Part shown: in pieces, positions 40,320 through 50,500 of the stretch
Layout: the number at the start of each line of letters is the position of its first letter
Position numbering within the stretch: position 1 is the first letter of the stretch
DNA from: Pseudocitrobacter vendiensis
GTDB lineage: Bacteria; Pseudomonadota; Gammaproteobacteria; Enterobacterales; Enterobacteriaceae
Assembly (NCBI RefSeq): GCF_943590815.1
Contig: NZ_CALSBS010000019.1
Span: forward strand, 34,074 to 98,073
Reading direction: 5' to 3'
DNA: 64,000 bases
Notes under the pieces: model-generated
The model's database searches: none
What the model saw: only the letters and a program-made list of their open reading frames with translations
What the model was told of the DNA's origin: nothing
Program-made: the position numbers and the translations under genes

Positions 40320-40940
40320 GTGGAAATGTACAATAACGATAACGACCAGGTTGACGCGCTTAAGCGTTTCTTTGCCGAAAACGGCAAAGCGCTGGCCGTT
40401 GGGGTCATTTTAGGGATTGGTGCGCTGGTTGGCTGGCGTTACTGGACGTCCCATCAGTTGAATACGGCACGTGAATCTTCACAGGCCTATGAAAATGCCG
40501 TTTCTTCTCTTAGTTCAGGGAAACCGGAAGCGTTGGCCGGGGCGGAGAAATTCGCCGCCGAATCGAAAAACACCTACGGTGCTTTCGCGTCGCTGGAACT
40601 GGCTCAGCAATACGTAGACAAAAATGAACTGGATAAAGCGGAAAAACAGCTTAACCAGGGCTTAGCTGCGGCTTCTGATGAGAATCTGAAATCGGTTATC
40701 AGCATGCGTCTGGCGCGCGTTCAACTGCAAATGAAGCAGCCGGATGCGGCGTTGAAGACCATTGAAAGCATTAAAGGCGAAGGCTGGACGGCTATCGTCG
40801 CCGATTTGCGCGGGGAAATTCTGCTCAGCAAAGGTGACAAACAAGGCGCTCGCGCGGCCTGGGAAGCAGGGGCGAAAAGCGATGCTTCTCCTGCGCTCAG
40901 CGAAATGATGCGCATGAAAATTAATAATTTGTCCATCTGA
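40320..40940 (+). CDS. yfgM: Ancillary SecYEG translocon subunit YfgM
   Basis: 206 residues, GTG start. Short cytoplasmic N-terminus with conserved DQVDALKRFFAENGKAL, one membrane helix at about 24-43 and a periplasmic TPR-like domain. In E. coli it pairs with the chaperone PpiD at the translocon and helps hand over exported proteins. 33 bases after hisS and 10 before bamB, the next step in outer-membrane protein delivery. Confidence 0.95.
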   Translation: MEMYNNDNDQVDALKRFFAENGKALAVGVILGIGALVGWRYWTSHQLNTARESSQAYENAVSSLSSGKPEALAGAEKFAAESKNTYGAFASLELAQQYVDKNELDKAEKQLNQGLAAASDENLKSVISMRLARVQLQMKQPDAALKTIESIKGEGWTAIVADLRGEILLSKGDKQGARAAWEAGAKSDASPALSEMMRMKINNLSI

Positions 40941-40950
40941 GAGGGACCCG

Positions 40951-42129
40951 ATGCAATTGCGTAAATTACTTTTGCCAGGACTGCTTTCTGTCACTCTGTT
41001 GAGTGGTTGTTCCTGGTTTAGCGGCGAAGAAGATATCGTAAAAATGTCCCCGCTACCGACGGTTGAAAACCAGTTCACGCCTTCTACCGCATGGGATGTG
41101 TCGGTCGGTAACGGAATTGGCAACTTCTATTCCAACCTGCATCCGGCCTATGCGGACAGCGTGGTTTATGCGGCAGATCGTCGTGGCACCGTTAAAGCCG
41201 TGAACGCGGATGACGGTAAAGAAGTCTGGTCTGTCGACCTGGCGGAAAAAGATGGCTGGCTGTCACGTAAACCGGCGCTGCTTTCCGGCGGCCTGACCGT
41301 TTCTGGCGGCCACGTGTATGTCGGCAGTGAAAAAGCGAAAGTGTACTCCCTGGATGCAGGCGATGGTTCCATCACCTGGCAGACCGCAATGGCAGGTGAG
41401 GTACTGTCTCGTCCAGTGGTCAGCGACGGCCTGGTGCTGGTTCATACCAGCAATGGTCAGTTGCAGGCGCTGAACGAAGCTGATGGCGCGATCAAGTGGA
41501 CCGTCAACCTGGATATGCCAGCGTTGTCCCTGCGCGGTGAATCCGCTCCGGCTGTTGCTTACGGCGCAGCGATTGTGGGTGGTGATAACGGACGCGTCAG
41601 CGCCGTGCTGATGCAGCAGGGCCAGCTGATTTGGCAGCAACGTATTTCTCAGGCAACGGGTAACACCGAAATTGACCGTCTGAGCGATGTCGATACCACG
41701 CCGGTTATCGCCAATGGCGTCGTTTACGCGCTGGCATACAACGGTAACCTGACCGCGCTAGACCTGCGCAGTGGCCAGATCCTGTGGAAACGTGAGCTGG
41801 GTTCGGTGAATGATTTCATCGTCGATGGCAACCGTATTTACATGGTCGATCAAAATGACCGCCTGCTGGCGCTCACCACTGATGGCGGCGTGACGTTGTG
41901 GACGCAAAGCGATCTGCTGCACCGTCTGCTGACGGCACCTGCGCTGTATAACGGCAACCTGGTGGTTGGCGATAGCGAAGGTTACATGCACTGGATTAAC
42001 ACTGAAGATGGCCGCTTTGTTGCACAGCAAAAAGTGGACAGCTCTGGCTTCCTGACTGAACCCGTTGTTGCCGATGGCAAACTGCTGATTCAGGCAAAAG
42101 ACGGTACGCTGTACGCGATTACGCGTTAA
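40951..42129 (+). CDS. bamB: Outer-membrane assembly lipoprotein BamB
   Basis: 392 residues. Lipobox LLSGC at Cys20, then an eight-blade PQQ-type propeller with repeats such as GKEVWSVDL, GSITWQTAMAG and GQILWKREL. It works with BamA to insert beta-barrel proteins into the outer membrane, which would include the SinH-like barrel encoded downstream. A terminator-like hairpin follows. Confidence 0.96.
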   Translation: MQLRKLLLPGLLSVTLLSGCSWFSGEEDIVKMSPLPTVENQFTPSTAWDVSVGNGIGNFYSNLHPAYADSVVYAADRRGTVKAVNADDGKEVWSVDLAEKDGWLSRKPALLSGGLTVSGGHVYVGSEKAKVYSLDAGDGSITWQTAMAGEVLSRPVVSDGLVLVHTSNGQLQALNEADGAIKWTVNLDMPALSLRGESAPAVAYGAAIVGGDNGRVSAVLMQQGQLIWQQRISQATGNTEIDRLSDVDTTPVIANGVVYALAYNGNLTALDLRSGQILWKRELGSVNDFIVDGNRIYMVDQNDRLLALTTDGGVTLWTQSDLLHRLLTAPALYNGNLVVGDSEGYMHWINTEDGRFVAQQKVDSSGFLTEPVVADGKLLIQAKDGTLYAITR

Positions 42130-42152
42130 AATAGTGCGGTGATTCAGTGAAT

Positions 42153-42191
42153 AACGGCTCCTGTTAAATCAGGGGCCGTTTGCTATTTTTA
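42153..42191 (+). terminator. Terminator after bamB
   Basis: AACGGCTCCTG-TTAAAT-CAGGGGCCGTT, an 11-pair stem with one mismatch or G-T pair, followed by TGCTATTTTTATT. Confidence 0.8.
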
Positions 42192-42205
42192 TTATTATTG
42201 TTTTT

Positions 42206-42235
42206 GTGCCTGATGGCGATGCGCCACCCGGCAAA
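42206..42235. repeat. REP-like unit upstream of der
   Basis: GTGCCTGATGGCGATGCGCC..ACCCGGCAAAC: a single short REP-type palindrome between the bamB terminator and the der start. Confidence 0.65.
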
Positions 42236-42263
42236 CCAAATATTGAGTTAATGAGGCTTTAAC

Positions 42264-43742
42264 ATGATTCCTGTGGTCGCGCTTGTCGGGCGCCCTAACG
42301 TTGGAAAATCCACGCTATTTAACCGCCTGACGCGCACTCGTGATGCGCTGGTCGCGGATTTCCCGGGTCTGACTCGTGACCGTAAATACGGTCGTGCTGA
42401 AGTGGAAGGCCGTGAGTTCATCTGTATCGATACTGGCGGTATCGACGGTACAGAAGAGGGTGTGGAAACCCGCATGGCGGAACAATCGTTGCTGGCGATT
42501 GAAGAGGCCGATGTGGTGCTGTTTATGGTTGATGCGCGTGCCGGGCTGATGCCTGCGGATAAAGCGATCGCCAAACATTTGCGCTCTCGTGAAAAACCGA
42601 CCTTCCTGGTAGCGAACAAAACCGACGGTGTTGATGCCGATCAGGCCATCGCTGATTTCTGGTCGCTTGGCCTGGGTGATATCTACCCAATCGCCGCCTC
42701 TCACGGTCGCGGCGTGACCAGCCTGCTGGAACACGTGCTGCTGCCGTTTGTTGATGACGTTAATCCGCCGGAAGAAGTAGACGAAGACGCGGAGTATTGG
42801 GCGAAATTTGAAGCTGAGCAGAACGGCGAAGAGCTTGAAGAGCCGGAAGATGATTTCGACCCGACCACGCTGCCTATCAAGCTGGCCATCGTCGGTCGTC
42901 CGAACGTAGGTAAGTCTACACTTACTAACCGTATTCTCGGCGAAGACCGCGTTGTGGTCTACGACATGCCGGGGACGACGCGTGACAGTATCTACATTCC
43001 GATGCAACGTGATGAACGTGAATACGTGCTCATCGATACCGCCGGTGTGCGTAAGCGCGGTAAAATTACCGATGTGGTCGAGAAATTCTCTGTCATCAAG
43101 ACGTTACAGGCGATTGAAGACGCTAACGTAGTCCTGCTGGTGATTGATGCCCGTGAAGGCATCTCCGATCAGGATCTGTCTCTGCTGGGCTTCATCCTGA
43201 ACAGTGGGCGCTCACTTGTTATTGTGGTCAACAAATGGGATGGCCTGAGTAATGAAGTCAGAGAGCAGGTGAAAGAGACGCTGGACTATCGTCTGGGCTT
43301 TATTGACTTCGCGCGCGTGCACTTTATCTCTGCGCTGCACGGCAGCGGCGTCGGCAACCTGTTTGAATCCGTACGCGAAGCCTATGACAGCTCGACCCGC
43401 CGCGTGGGTACCGCCATGCTGACCCGTATCATGACGATGGCGGCGGAAGATCATCAGCCGCCACTGGTACGTGGCCGTCGCGTGAAGCTGAAATATGCAC
43501 ACGCCGGGGGTTATAACCCGCCAATTGTGGTGATTCACGGTAACCAGGTGAAAGACCTGCCGGATTCCTACAAACGTTATCTGATGAACTACTTCCGCAA
43601 GTCGCTGGATGTAATGGGGACACCGATTCGCATTCAGTTCAAGGAAGGGGAAAACCCGTATGCGAACAAGCGCAATACGCTGACCCCGACCCAGATGCGT
43701 AAGCGTAAACGTCTGATTAAGCATATTAAGAAAAGTAAGTAA
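42264..43742 (+). CDS. der: GTPase Der (EngA)
   Basis: 492 residues. Two tandem G domains, each with P-loop GRPNVGKST (residues about 8-16 and 211-219) and NKxD motifs, an acidic linker near 160-200, and a C-terminal KH-like domain ending in Lys/Arg-rich [13 protein letters not shown]. It is essential for 50S ribosome maturation. Start context TTTAAC-ATG matches the family N-terminus [12 protein letters not shown]. Confidence 0.97.
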   Translation: MIPVVALVGRPNVGKSTLFNRLTRTRDALVADFPGLTRDRKYGRAEVEGREFICIDTGGIDGTEEGVETRMAEQSLLAIEEADVVLFMVDARAGLMPADKAIAKHLRSREKPTFLVANKTDGVDADQAIADFWSLGLGDIYPIAASHGRGVTSLLEHVLLPFVDDVNPPEEVDEDAEYWAKFEAEQNGEELEEPEDDFDPTTLPIKLAIVGRPNVGKSTLTNRILGEDRVVVYDMPGTTRDSIYIPMQRDEREYVLIDTAGVRKRGKITDVVEKFSVIKTLQAIEDANVVLLVIDAREGISDQDLSLLGFILNSGRSLVIVVNKWDGLSNEVREQVKETLDYRLGFIDFARVHFISALHGSGVGNLFESVREAYDSSTRRVGTAMLTRIMTMAAEDHQPPLVRGRRVKLKYAHAGGYNPPIVVIHGNQVKDLPDSYKRYLMNYFRKSLDVMGTPIRIQFKEGENPYANKRNTLTPTQMRKRKRLIKHIKKSK

Positions 43743-43750
43743 TCACTAAT

Positions 43751-43775
43751 CAATGGCCTCGTTAAGAGGCCATTG
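43751..43775. other. Perfect hairpin between der and yfgJ
   Basis: CAATGGCCTC-GTTAA-GAGGCCATTG, 10 perfect pairs. It lacks a long T run, so it may be a weak terminator or an mRNA stabiliser; it ends 16 bases before the yfgJ start. Confidence 0.6.
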
Positions 43776-43791
43776 TCATTAAGGAGCCACT

Positions 43792-44010
43792 ATGGAACTG
43801 CTTTGTCCTCAATGTCAGCACCCTCTGGAACAGGATGGCGCACATGCACACTGCCCATCCTGCGGTAATGATGTAGAACTGCTGGCTTGCTGCCCGGAGT
43901 GCCATCAGCCTTTACAGGTGCTAAAAGCGTGCGGTGCGGTTGATTATTTCTGCCAGAACGGGCACGGGTTGATTTCGCGTAAGCGCGTAGAGTTTGTTAT
44001 TCCCGCTTAA
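43792..44010 (+). CDS. yfgJ: Zinc-ribbon protein YfgJ
   Basis: 72 residues with four Cys pairs: CPQC, CPSC, CCPEC and a later Cys in YFCQNGHG with His. DUF1407/zinc-ribbon family with two small zinc-binding units. Its role is unknown; it may bind zinc in the cytoplasm. It marks the left boundary of the island region in related genomes. Confidence 0.9.
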   Translation: MELLCPQCQHPLEQDGAHAHCPSCGNDVELLACCPECHQPLQVLKACGAVDYFCQNGHGLISRKRVEFVIPA

Positions 44011-44221
44011 ATTAATAGCTCTGGTAGTGGGTGATATGCCAGAGCATAATTATAATGAATGTTTAACCAAATTTTATTTAACATTAATATTATTTGAGTG
44101 GCGTGTATTTTGTGGTTGTCACAAATTGTATATTTTAGGATTTTATTTAGCCGTTATTTTATTTTTTTTATTCCGGCGGATGGTTAAACTGGCAGGATAA
44201 TTTCTTCCTGGAAGATATATC
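44011..44221 (+). promoter_or_regulatory. AT-rich leader of the SinH-like gene
   Basis: About 210 bases, clearly richer in A and T than the flanking genes, with runs such as TTTTATTTTTTTTATT just before the gene. Hairpin GCTCTGG...CCAGAGC at 44018-44045. The composition suggests a silenced, acquired promoter (H-NS type); specific -35/-10 boxes are not obvious. Confidence 0.45.
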
Positions 44222-46408
44222 GTGCAAAGGATGCTTTTATTGATGCTCATGATTTTATCAGGCTCGGTTTTTGCCGAGCCTGAGTTTTCTGCATCTGCTA
44301 AAAAGCCCTCTCTCGAATCTACGCTCCCCGATCTTGGCAGTCAGGCTGCGCAGCAGGAAGAAACAGACAACAAGAGCAAATCCCTCAAGGAGCAAGGGGC
44401 GGATTATTTTATCAACTCGGCGACACAAGGGTTTGATAACCTGACGCCAGAGGCATTGCAGTCGCAGGCCAGGAGCTATGTTCAGGGGCAGGTGACGTCC
44501 GGGGCGCAGTCACTTGTCGAAGATGCGCTATCGCCTTTTGGCAAAGTGAGAACCCATCTCTCGCTTGGAGAGGGGGGCGATCTTGATGGCAGTTCGCTAG
44601 ATTATTTTGTTCCCTTATATGATAACCAAACGACCTTATTTTTTAGTCAATTATCGACGCAACGAAAAGAGGAAAGAACAATAGGTAATCTGGGAATAGG
44701 CGTAAGGCATAATACTGAGAAATGGTTGTTGGGTGGAAATATATTTTATGATTATGATTTTACCCGTGGGCATCGCCGTTTAGGTTTAGGTGCCGAAGCG
44801 TGGACTGATTATTTAAAATTCTCTGGCAACTATTATCATCCGCTTTCTGACTGGAAAGACTCCGAAGATTTCGATTTTTATGAGGAGCGTCCTGCGCGCG
44901 GTTGGGATATTCGCGCCGAAGCCTGGCTACCCGCTTACCCGCAGCTTGGCGGTAAAATCGTTTTCGAACAGTATTACGGTGATGAAGTCGCGCTTTTTGG
45001 CACCGATAATCTGGAGAAAGATCCCTTCGCCGTCACGCTGGGTGTGAAATACCAGCCCGTACCGCTCATTGCCGTAGGAACGGATTTCAAAGCCGGCACT
45101 GGCGATAATACCGATCTTTCTGTTAACGCAACGCTGAACTACCAGTTTGGCGTCCCGCTCAAAGACCAGCTTGATCCTAACAAAGTAAGCGCGGCTCACT
45201 CGCTCATGGGCAGCCGTCACGACTTTGTTGAACGTAACAACTTTATTGTTCTGGAATACAAAGAGAAAGATCCCCTCGATGTCACTTTGTGGCTGAAAGC
45301 TGATGCGACGAATGAACATCCCGAGTGCGTGATTAAAGATACGCCAGAAGCAGCCATCGGGCTGGAAAAATGTAAGTGGACCATTAACGCGCTCATTAAT
45401 CATCATTACAAAATCGTTGCTGCCTCCTGGCAGGCGAAAAACAATGCTGCACGTACGCTGGTGATGCCGGTTATCAAAGAAAATACGCTTACCGAAGGGA
45501 ACAACAATCACTGGAATCTGGTGCTGCCTGCCTGGCAGTACAGCTCTGATAAAGCCGACCAGGAAAAACTCAATACCTGGCGGGTACGCCTGGCGCTGGA
45601 AGATGAAAAAGGCAATCGGCAGAACTCCGGAGTGGTGGAAATCACCGTTCAGCAGGATCGTAAAATTGAGCTCATCGTTAACAACATCGCCAATGTACCG
45701 GATGAGAACAATCACAGCCACGAAGCCAGCGCGCAAGCGGATGGTGTAGATGGTGTCGTCATGGATCTCGACATTACCGATAGCTTTGGCGACAACACTG
45801 ACCGTAACGGTAATGTCTTGCCGCAGGATAATCTCAGCCCGCAGCTGTTTGATGCCAACGATAAAAAAGTGACGCTGACGAATAAACCCTGCACCACTGA
45901 AGTGCCGTGCGTTTTTATCGCCAAACAAGATAAAGAAAAGGGGACCGTTACGCTCTCCAGTACGTTGCCCGGTACTTTCCGCTGGAAGGCGAAAGCCGCC
46001 CCTTATGATGACAGTAACTATGTTGACGTAACGTTCCTGGGTTCTGACATCGGCGGGCTGAATGCTTTTATCTACCGCGTTGGTGCAGCTAAGCCCGTCA
46101 ATCTTATCGGCAACAAAGAACCGTTGCCTCTCAATAGCCGCTATCGCTTTGTGCTGTGGCGCGACGCTAACAAAGACGGCGTGTTCCAGCTTTCTGAGAA
46201 GCTCACTGACGACGAGATGAAACAGTATGACTATCAGTGGGAATTCACGGGGAATAGCGTAAATGGCAATACCGGTGCGCAAACCAATACCACGAACGTC
46301 GATATAGAGATTCCGGCAACCAACAAGGACGCGGCAGCAAAGTTTAGTGCCCAGGTAACCGATGGCGTGCAGGGATACGGTTTGCAGGTCAATTACAGCA
46401 AGAAATAG
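44222..46408 (+). CDS. sinH: SinH-like inverse autotransporter (intimin/invasin family)
   Basis: 728 residues from a GTG with TGGAAGA ahead of it; an ATG three codons later is too close to a ribosome site. Signal peptide 1-18 (ending SVFA). Periplasmic helical part 40-110, then an inverse-autotransporter beta-barrel at about 110-320, ending with the family block GVPLKDQLDP...SLMGSRHDFVERNNFIVLEY. One or two Ig-like domains follow (about 390-620), then a C-terminal domain (626-728) that is also found in the next gene. In Salmonella SinH is part of the CS54 island; in some E. coli it is a virulence factor. The passenger is short. Confidence 0.87.
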   Translation: MQRMLLLMLMILSGSVFAEPEFSASAKKPSLESTLPDLGSQAAQQEETDNKSKSLKEQGADYFINSATQGFDNLTPEALQSQARSYVQGQVTSGAQSLVEDALSPFGKVRTHLSLGEGGDLDGSSLDYFVPLYDNQTTLFFSQLSTQRKEERTIGNLGIGVRHNTEKWLLGGNIFYDYDFTRGHRRLGLGAEAWTDYLKFSGNYYHPLSDWKDSEDFDFYEERPARGWDIRAEAWLPAYPQLGGKIVFEQYYGDEVALFGTDNLEKDPFAVTLGVKYQPVPLIAVGTDFKAGTGDNTDLSVNATLNYQFGVPLKDQLDPNKVSAAHSLMGSRHDFVERNNFIVLEYKEKDPLDVTLWLKADATNEHPECVIKDTPEAAIGLEKCKWTINALINHHYKIVAASWQAKNNAARTLVMPVIKENTLTEGNNNHWNLVLPAWQYSSDKADQEKLNTWRVRLALEDEKGNRQNSGVVEITVQQDRKIELIVNNIANVPDENNHSHEASAQADGVDGVVMDLDITDSFGDNTDRNGNVLPQDNLSPQLFDANDKKVTLTNKPCTTEVPCVFIAKQDKEKGTVTLSSTLPGTFRWKAKAAPYDDSNYVDVTFLGSDIGGLNAFIYRVGAAKPVNLIGNKEPLPLNSRYRFVLWRDANKDGVFQLSEKLTDDEMKQYDYQWEFTGNSVNGNTGAQTNTTNVDIEIPATNKDAAAKFSAQVTDGVQGYGLQVNYSKK

Positions 46409-46463
46409 GGTCGGCGCCATGGCTGATCGGGCCACCGCTGAATATTAATCAAGGAGAGTGTTT

Positions 46464-47456
46464 ATGAAACCTGATATGAAACGTGGCCTGACAAAAGTCG
46501 CGCTCGCGTTGATGCTGGCTGGATACTGTGCCGTACCAGCCGCTATGGCGGAAGATGCCGCCTGGGTCGCCAGTGGAACGACCGCTGAATTCGAGGGGAC
46601 TATACCCTGGCTCTATCGCGAAGGGGGGAATGCCACGATTAACTCGGAAGATGCGGATCACATTAAAGTGACGTCTGATGGTAAAGGGACCCGTCCTGAA
46701 GGTAGCGAGACGGATAAACGCCTTTACTCAGGGGATACCATCACGCTGGGTTGGGATATCGGCGATACCGAAGGGGATATTGATGATGGTCCCGCAGGCA
46801 TTGATGCGAAAACGACAGCCACTATCAAATGGTACAGCTACAGCGATAATGCGGGTGGCGGTAAAACGGAGCTGACCGCAGCGGCGGGTAAGACGAGTTA
46901 TAAACTCACTGATGACGAACGTGGGCGTTATATCGGTGTTGAAATCCAGCCCATCACCCAGACCGGTAATCCTTTCCAGGGAACGTCGCTGACTCTGCTG
47001 GATATTTCAACGGCCAGCGGTGGCGGCAGCGATACGGACAATGTCGATCCCGGCCCGGTTGTGAACCAGAATCTGAAAGTTGCCATCTTCGAGAAAGGCA
47101 CCACTACCAACCTTATCGGTGGTAATACGGCCATTGCGCTTAACAAAACGTATGTGGCCAAACTGTACTCGGATGAAAACCAGAACGGTAAATACGACGC
47201 AGGTACGGATATGGACGTTACCGCTAACTATGACTTTGCATGGGTCTTTAACGGTAACAGTAAACAACTCGGTGCGGCGGGCGGTATTGCTAATGCCAGC
47301 TTCGATAACAATGACATTGTTATCCCGCAAACTAACGAAGAAGCAAGAACCAGCCTTAACGGTAGTGACCGTAATGGTAAGAGTGGTCTTGCGATCCCGG
47401 CAAACGGCGACGGCGTTCAGGGCTATACGCTGTCAATTATTTACAAACACCACTAA
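46464..47456 (+). CDS. RatC-like small exported protein
   Basis: 330 residues from the ATG at 46464 with AAGGAGAG ahead; a GTG two codons upstream is in frame but less likely. Signal peptide about 1-29 (ending AAMA). N-terminal domain about 30-195 begins W.ASGTTAEFEGTIP, then a Gly/Asp-rich linker with TDNVDPGP, then a C-terminal domain (215-330) homologous to the end of the SinH-like protein (NLIG, LN..Y, YDF.W.F.GNS, DGVQGY.L). No membrane anchor. 55 bases after the SinH-like gene. Probably exported with it. Name by position and length in the island, so uncertain. Confidence 0.65.
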   Translation: MKPDMKRGLTKVALALMLAGYCAVPAAMAEDAAWVASGTTAEFEGTIPWLYREGGNATINSEDADHIKVTSDGKGTRPEGSETDKRLYSGDTITLGWDIGDTEGDIDDGPAGIDAKTTATIKWYSYSDNAGGGKTELTAAAGKTSYKLTDDERGRYIGVEIQPITQTGNPFQGTSLTLLDISTASGGGSDTDNVDPGPVVNQNLKVAIFEKGTTTNLIGGNTAIALNKTYVAKLYSDENQNGKYDAGTDMDVTANYDFAWVFNGNSKQLGAAGGIANASFDNNDIVIPQTNEEARTSLNGSDRNGKSGLAIPANGDGVQGYTLSIIYKHH

Positions 47457-47463
47457 TGCGCAC

Positions 47464-47491
47464 AACAGCATTCCCATACGGGGATGCTGTT
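47464..47491 (+). terminator. Hairpin 1 after the RatC-like gene
   Basis: AACAGCATTCCC and GGGGATGCTGTT form a 12-base stem with one mismatch, then TTT. It starts 8 bases after the stop codon and looks like an intrinsic terminator or attenuator. Confidence 0.75.
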
Positions 47492-47497
47492 TTCCGC

Positions 47498-47530
47498 CTG
47501 TTTTGCTTAGCGACGCGTTAAGCAAAACAG
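47498..47530. other. Hairpin 2 before the RatB-like gene
   Basis: CTGTTTTGCTTA and TAAGCAAAACAG are a perfect 12-base inverted repeat around GCGACGCGT. It lies 35 bases before the RatB-like start. It may be a second terminator, reading from the other side, or an operator. Confidence 0.65.
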
Positions 47531-47565
47531 GTTGATGTTTTGTTTATCATGCTGGAGTTTTCTAC

Positions 47566-50500
47566 ATGTCGGTATGTTTGAAACCAGGGAAAATCATTAT
47601 GCTTCTGGGCATGTTGGCAGCTTTTATGCTGTCTGACTTTGCACGGGCAGGGGCGGAATGGCAGACATATCCTGATTCTACAGGCGAGTTTAACGGAACC
47701 GTTCCTTTTGCCGACAGCGCCAGCGTACCCGTCTATCAGGGCAGTGTTCAGCTTAATCCTGCTGAATCTCATGATGTCGGGTTTTCTGCTAAACCGAATG
47801 AATTTAGCGTTGACGATGACGCTGCTAACCTGATTGTCGCTAATCCTCAGGACAATGAAGGCGACCAGTTTTCCACACCACCTGCGCTGCGCTGGGAAAA
47901 TCAAACACCCCCTACCGTCAGCCTGGTGTGGGCCGATGCCGCCACGCCCGATGTGCCCCTTAACCCACAACCTATTGCTAACCGTAGCTTTTGCGCTCAG
48001 GGGCTGGCCGGACGCTCGCTGGTGGCCTGGCCACAGATTGATGCGCAGCAAACCCTCCCAATGCTCTACCTGCTGACCTCGACCGGGTATCCCTATGCGG
48101 GGACGGTGGCGTTGGTGGATCAGAAAGTGACCCTGAACATCGCGCCCGCGCAGGGCGATTTAATCTCGGTGAGCGCCAGCGGTTATAACGAAACGATCGC
48201 GGCGGCAAAAACCACCGTTGGCGACACCATCACGCTCACCGTCACCACTAAAGATTGTCAGGGCAACGTCGCGGGTAATATTCCGTTTATTATCAAACGT
48301 AAAGATGCTGAAAATCGCCAGGGGGCGGTGAATAATAGTGCGCCAGTGGTACTGGATAGCACCGAGTTAACGACGACGGATACCGAATACCATGGCACTT
48401 CTGATGCCAACGGCACGGCCACCATCACGGTGAGCCAACCGAATGGCCCTGGCGTCAAAACGCCATTGGTGGTCAGCATCTCCGGTTTTGCGCAAACCAG
48501 CGAAACCGCGGTGATTTTTACGGTACTCACCAGCCCGGACGTGGCGCAGGCTACGATGTGGGGCCATATGGCGGAGACGGTAGAAGCCCACGGTTACACC
48601 TTCAGTCGACCAAAGCTGGCGGCAGAAGTCAGCAATGAAAGCGCCACGGTCGTCGATCATAACGAAACCTGGTCCACCTTCACCTGGAGCGGCGCAGATA
48701 GCCACTGCACCGTGCTGCCCGGCATGCGCCACTTCGGCGCGCTGGCGACCGTTATCCCCACGTCGGTGCAGACAGTCCTTGGCTGGCCGATGCAGGGGGA
48801 TTATTACTGGTCATCGCTGGCGGGCACCACCGGGCAGCACCATGCGGCGGATGTCTCTAACCGTGGTGAAACGCAAAAGCCGGATAGCACCCCGTTTCTT
48901 GTGAGCTGCGTGGATAAACCCGCGCCTGACGTCGAACCGAAAATCGTCCTTACGCCCGAAAACTATGATGATACGGCACAGGCGATGAAAGCGAAGGTGG
49001 GTGAAGACGCCTCGATGCGTCTGACAATCACCGACAATAAAAATAACGATCAACCGCTGGCGTATTACTACTTCTCGCTGCATCTGGATGACGGTGTTAA
49101 CCGCAAAAATCAAACCGATCCTGCCTGGGAAGCCCATCCGGTGCAGATTACTGGTGGTTCGAATTTGCAACAGGTTGATGCTCACACCTATGAAGGCATG
49201 ACCGATGTCAACGGTCAGGCTTCGCTAACCCTGAGCCAGCCCGACGGCGCAGGCGTGAAAACCCATATCACGGCGAAAATGCGCAGCAATTTTACGGCCA
49301 CGGATGCCAAAGACGTGATTTTTACTGTGATCACCAGTCCGGACAGCGACAAAGCGCGGATGTGGGGCCACATGCGCGGCATTGTTGAATCTGGCAGTCT
49401 GTTCAAACGCCCAGTGCTGGCGGATGAAACTGAGCATGAACTGGGATCGGTGCGGGAAAATAACGAAGACTGGGCGCTGTTCGATCAAGACACCAGTATG
49501 CAGGCAGAATGCGGTGTGGGCCATATACCCCGGCAGAGTTCGCTGGAAGGCTTATTTACTGCCCATCCAGGCAACGCCATCGGCACGGAATATGGCTGGC
49601 CCACCGCACAACAGAGCTACTTAAGCGCGGCGGAGCAAACCACGCATTCATCGGTGAATTTGGGGAACGGGAGCGTCGACAGCTACTCCGGCTTTAAGCG
49701 AAATTATCTCTCCTGTTCGGGCAATGAGATGGTAGCGAACGTTGAAGTCAGCACCGATCACGATATTACTCTCGGCAGCAAAGCACAGGCCAAAGTGGGA
49801 GACACCATCGTGATGACCGTGCGTACGATTAACGCGCTCAATCATACTCCTGTTCCCTTTACAGCCTTCACCATCACTAAAGGCATGGGGTATAACCGAG
49901 CGGGGCAGGTGAGCGGGTTTGATGACCCGAGCAGCGGCGCAATCACGATGAATGGCACGCAATACGGCACATCGCAGCCCTCTATGGTCTACACGGGTAC
50001 GACAGATGCACAAGGTGTAGCAACGGTCGAAATAGAGCAACCCCAAGGGGTGGGGTTAAGAACCGTGCTGAGCATTACGCCCGTAAATTCCCATTTACCA
50101 AATGCCATTAATTACAATGTTATTTTTACCACCCCAACCAGCCCGGATGTTAGTGGGGCGCAGATGTGGGGCCATATGGATGAAACGATTACCGTTGATT
50201 CATTAACCTTTACCCGGCCTAAGCTGGCAGCAGAAATCACCAGTCCGGATGGCACACTAACGGAAAAAAACGAAGTCTGGGCGCGTGTTAGCCAGGCCAG
50301 TACGGCCATTACCAGTAAAGGCGGTTGCGGAGCCAATATGCTGCCGCGCCGCTCACAGCTCAGTGCGCTCTATGACGCTAATAACGGCAATGCGGTGCAA
50401 ACCACACACGGCTGGCCGACGCAGCGTCAGCCCTACTGGAGCAGTTCCCCCGCGGATGTAACGCCGCACTATTACACCATTGCCCTGGATAACGGCGCAC

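Noticed and set aside
44927..46435. A 502-codon minus-strand frame opposite the SinH-like gene
   Set aside because: No signal, motif or ribosome site; the plus strand encodes a recognisable intimin-family barrel.
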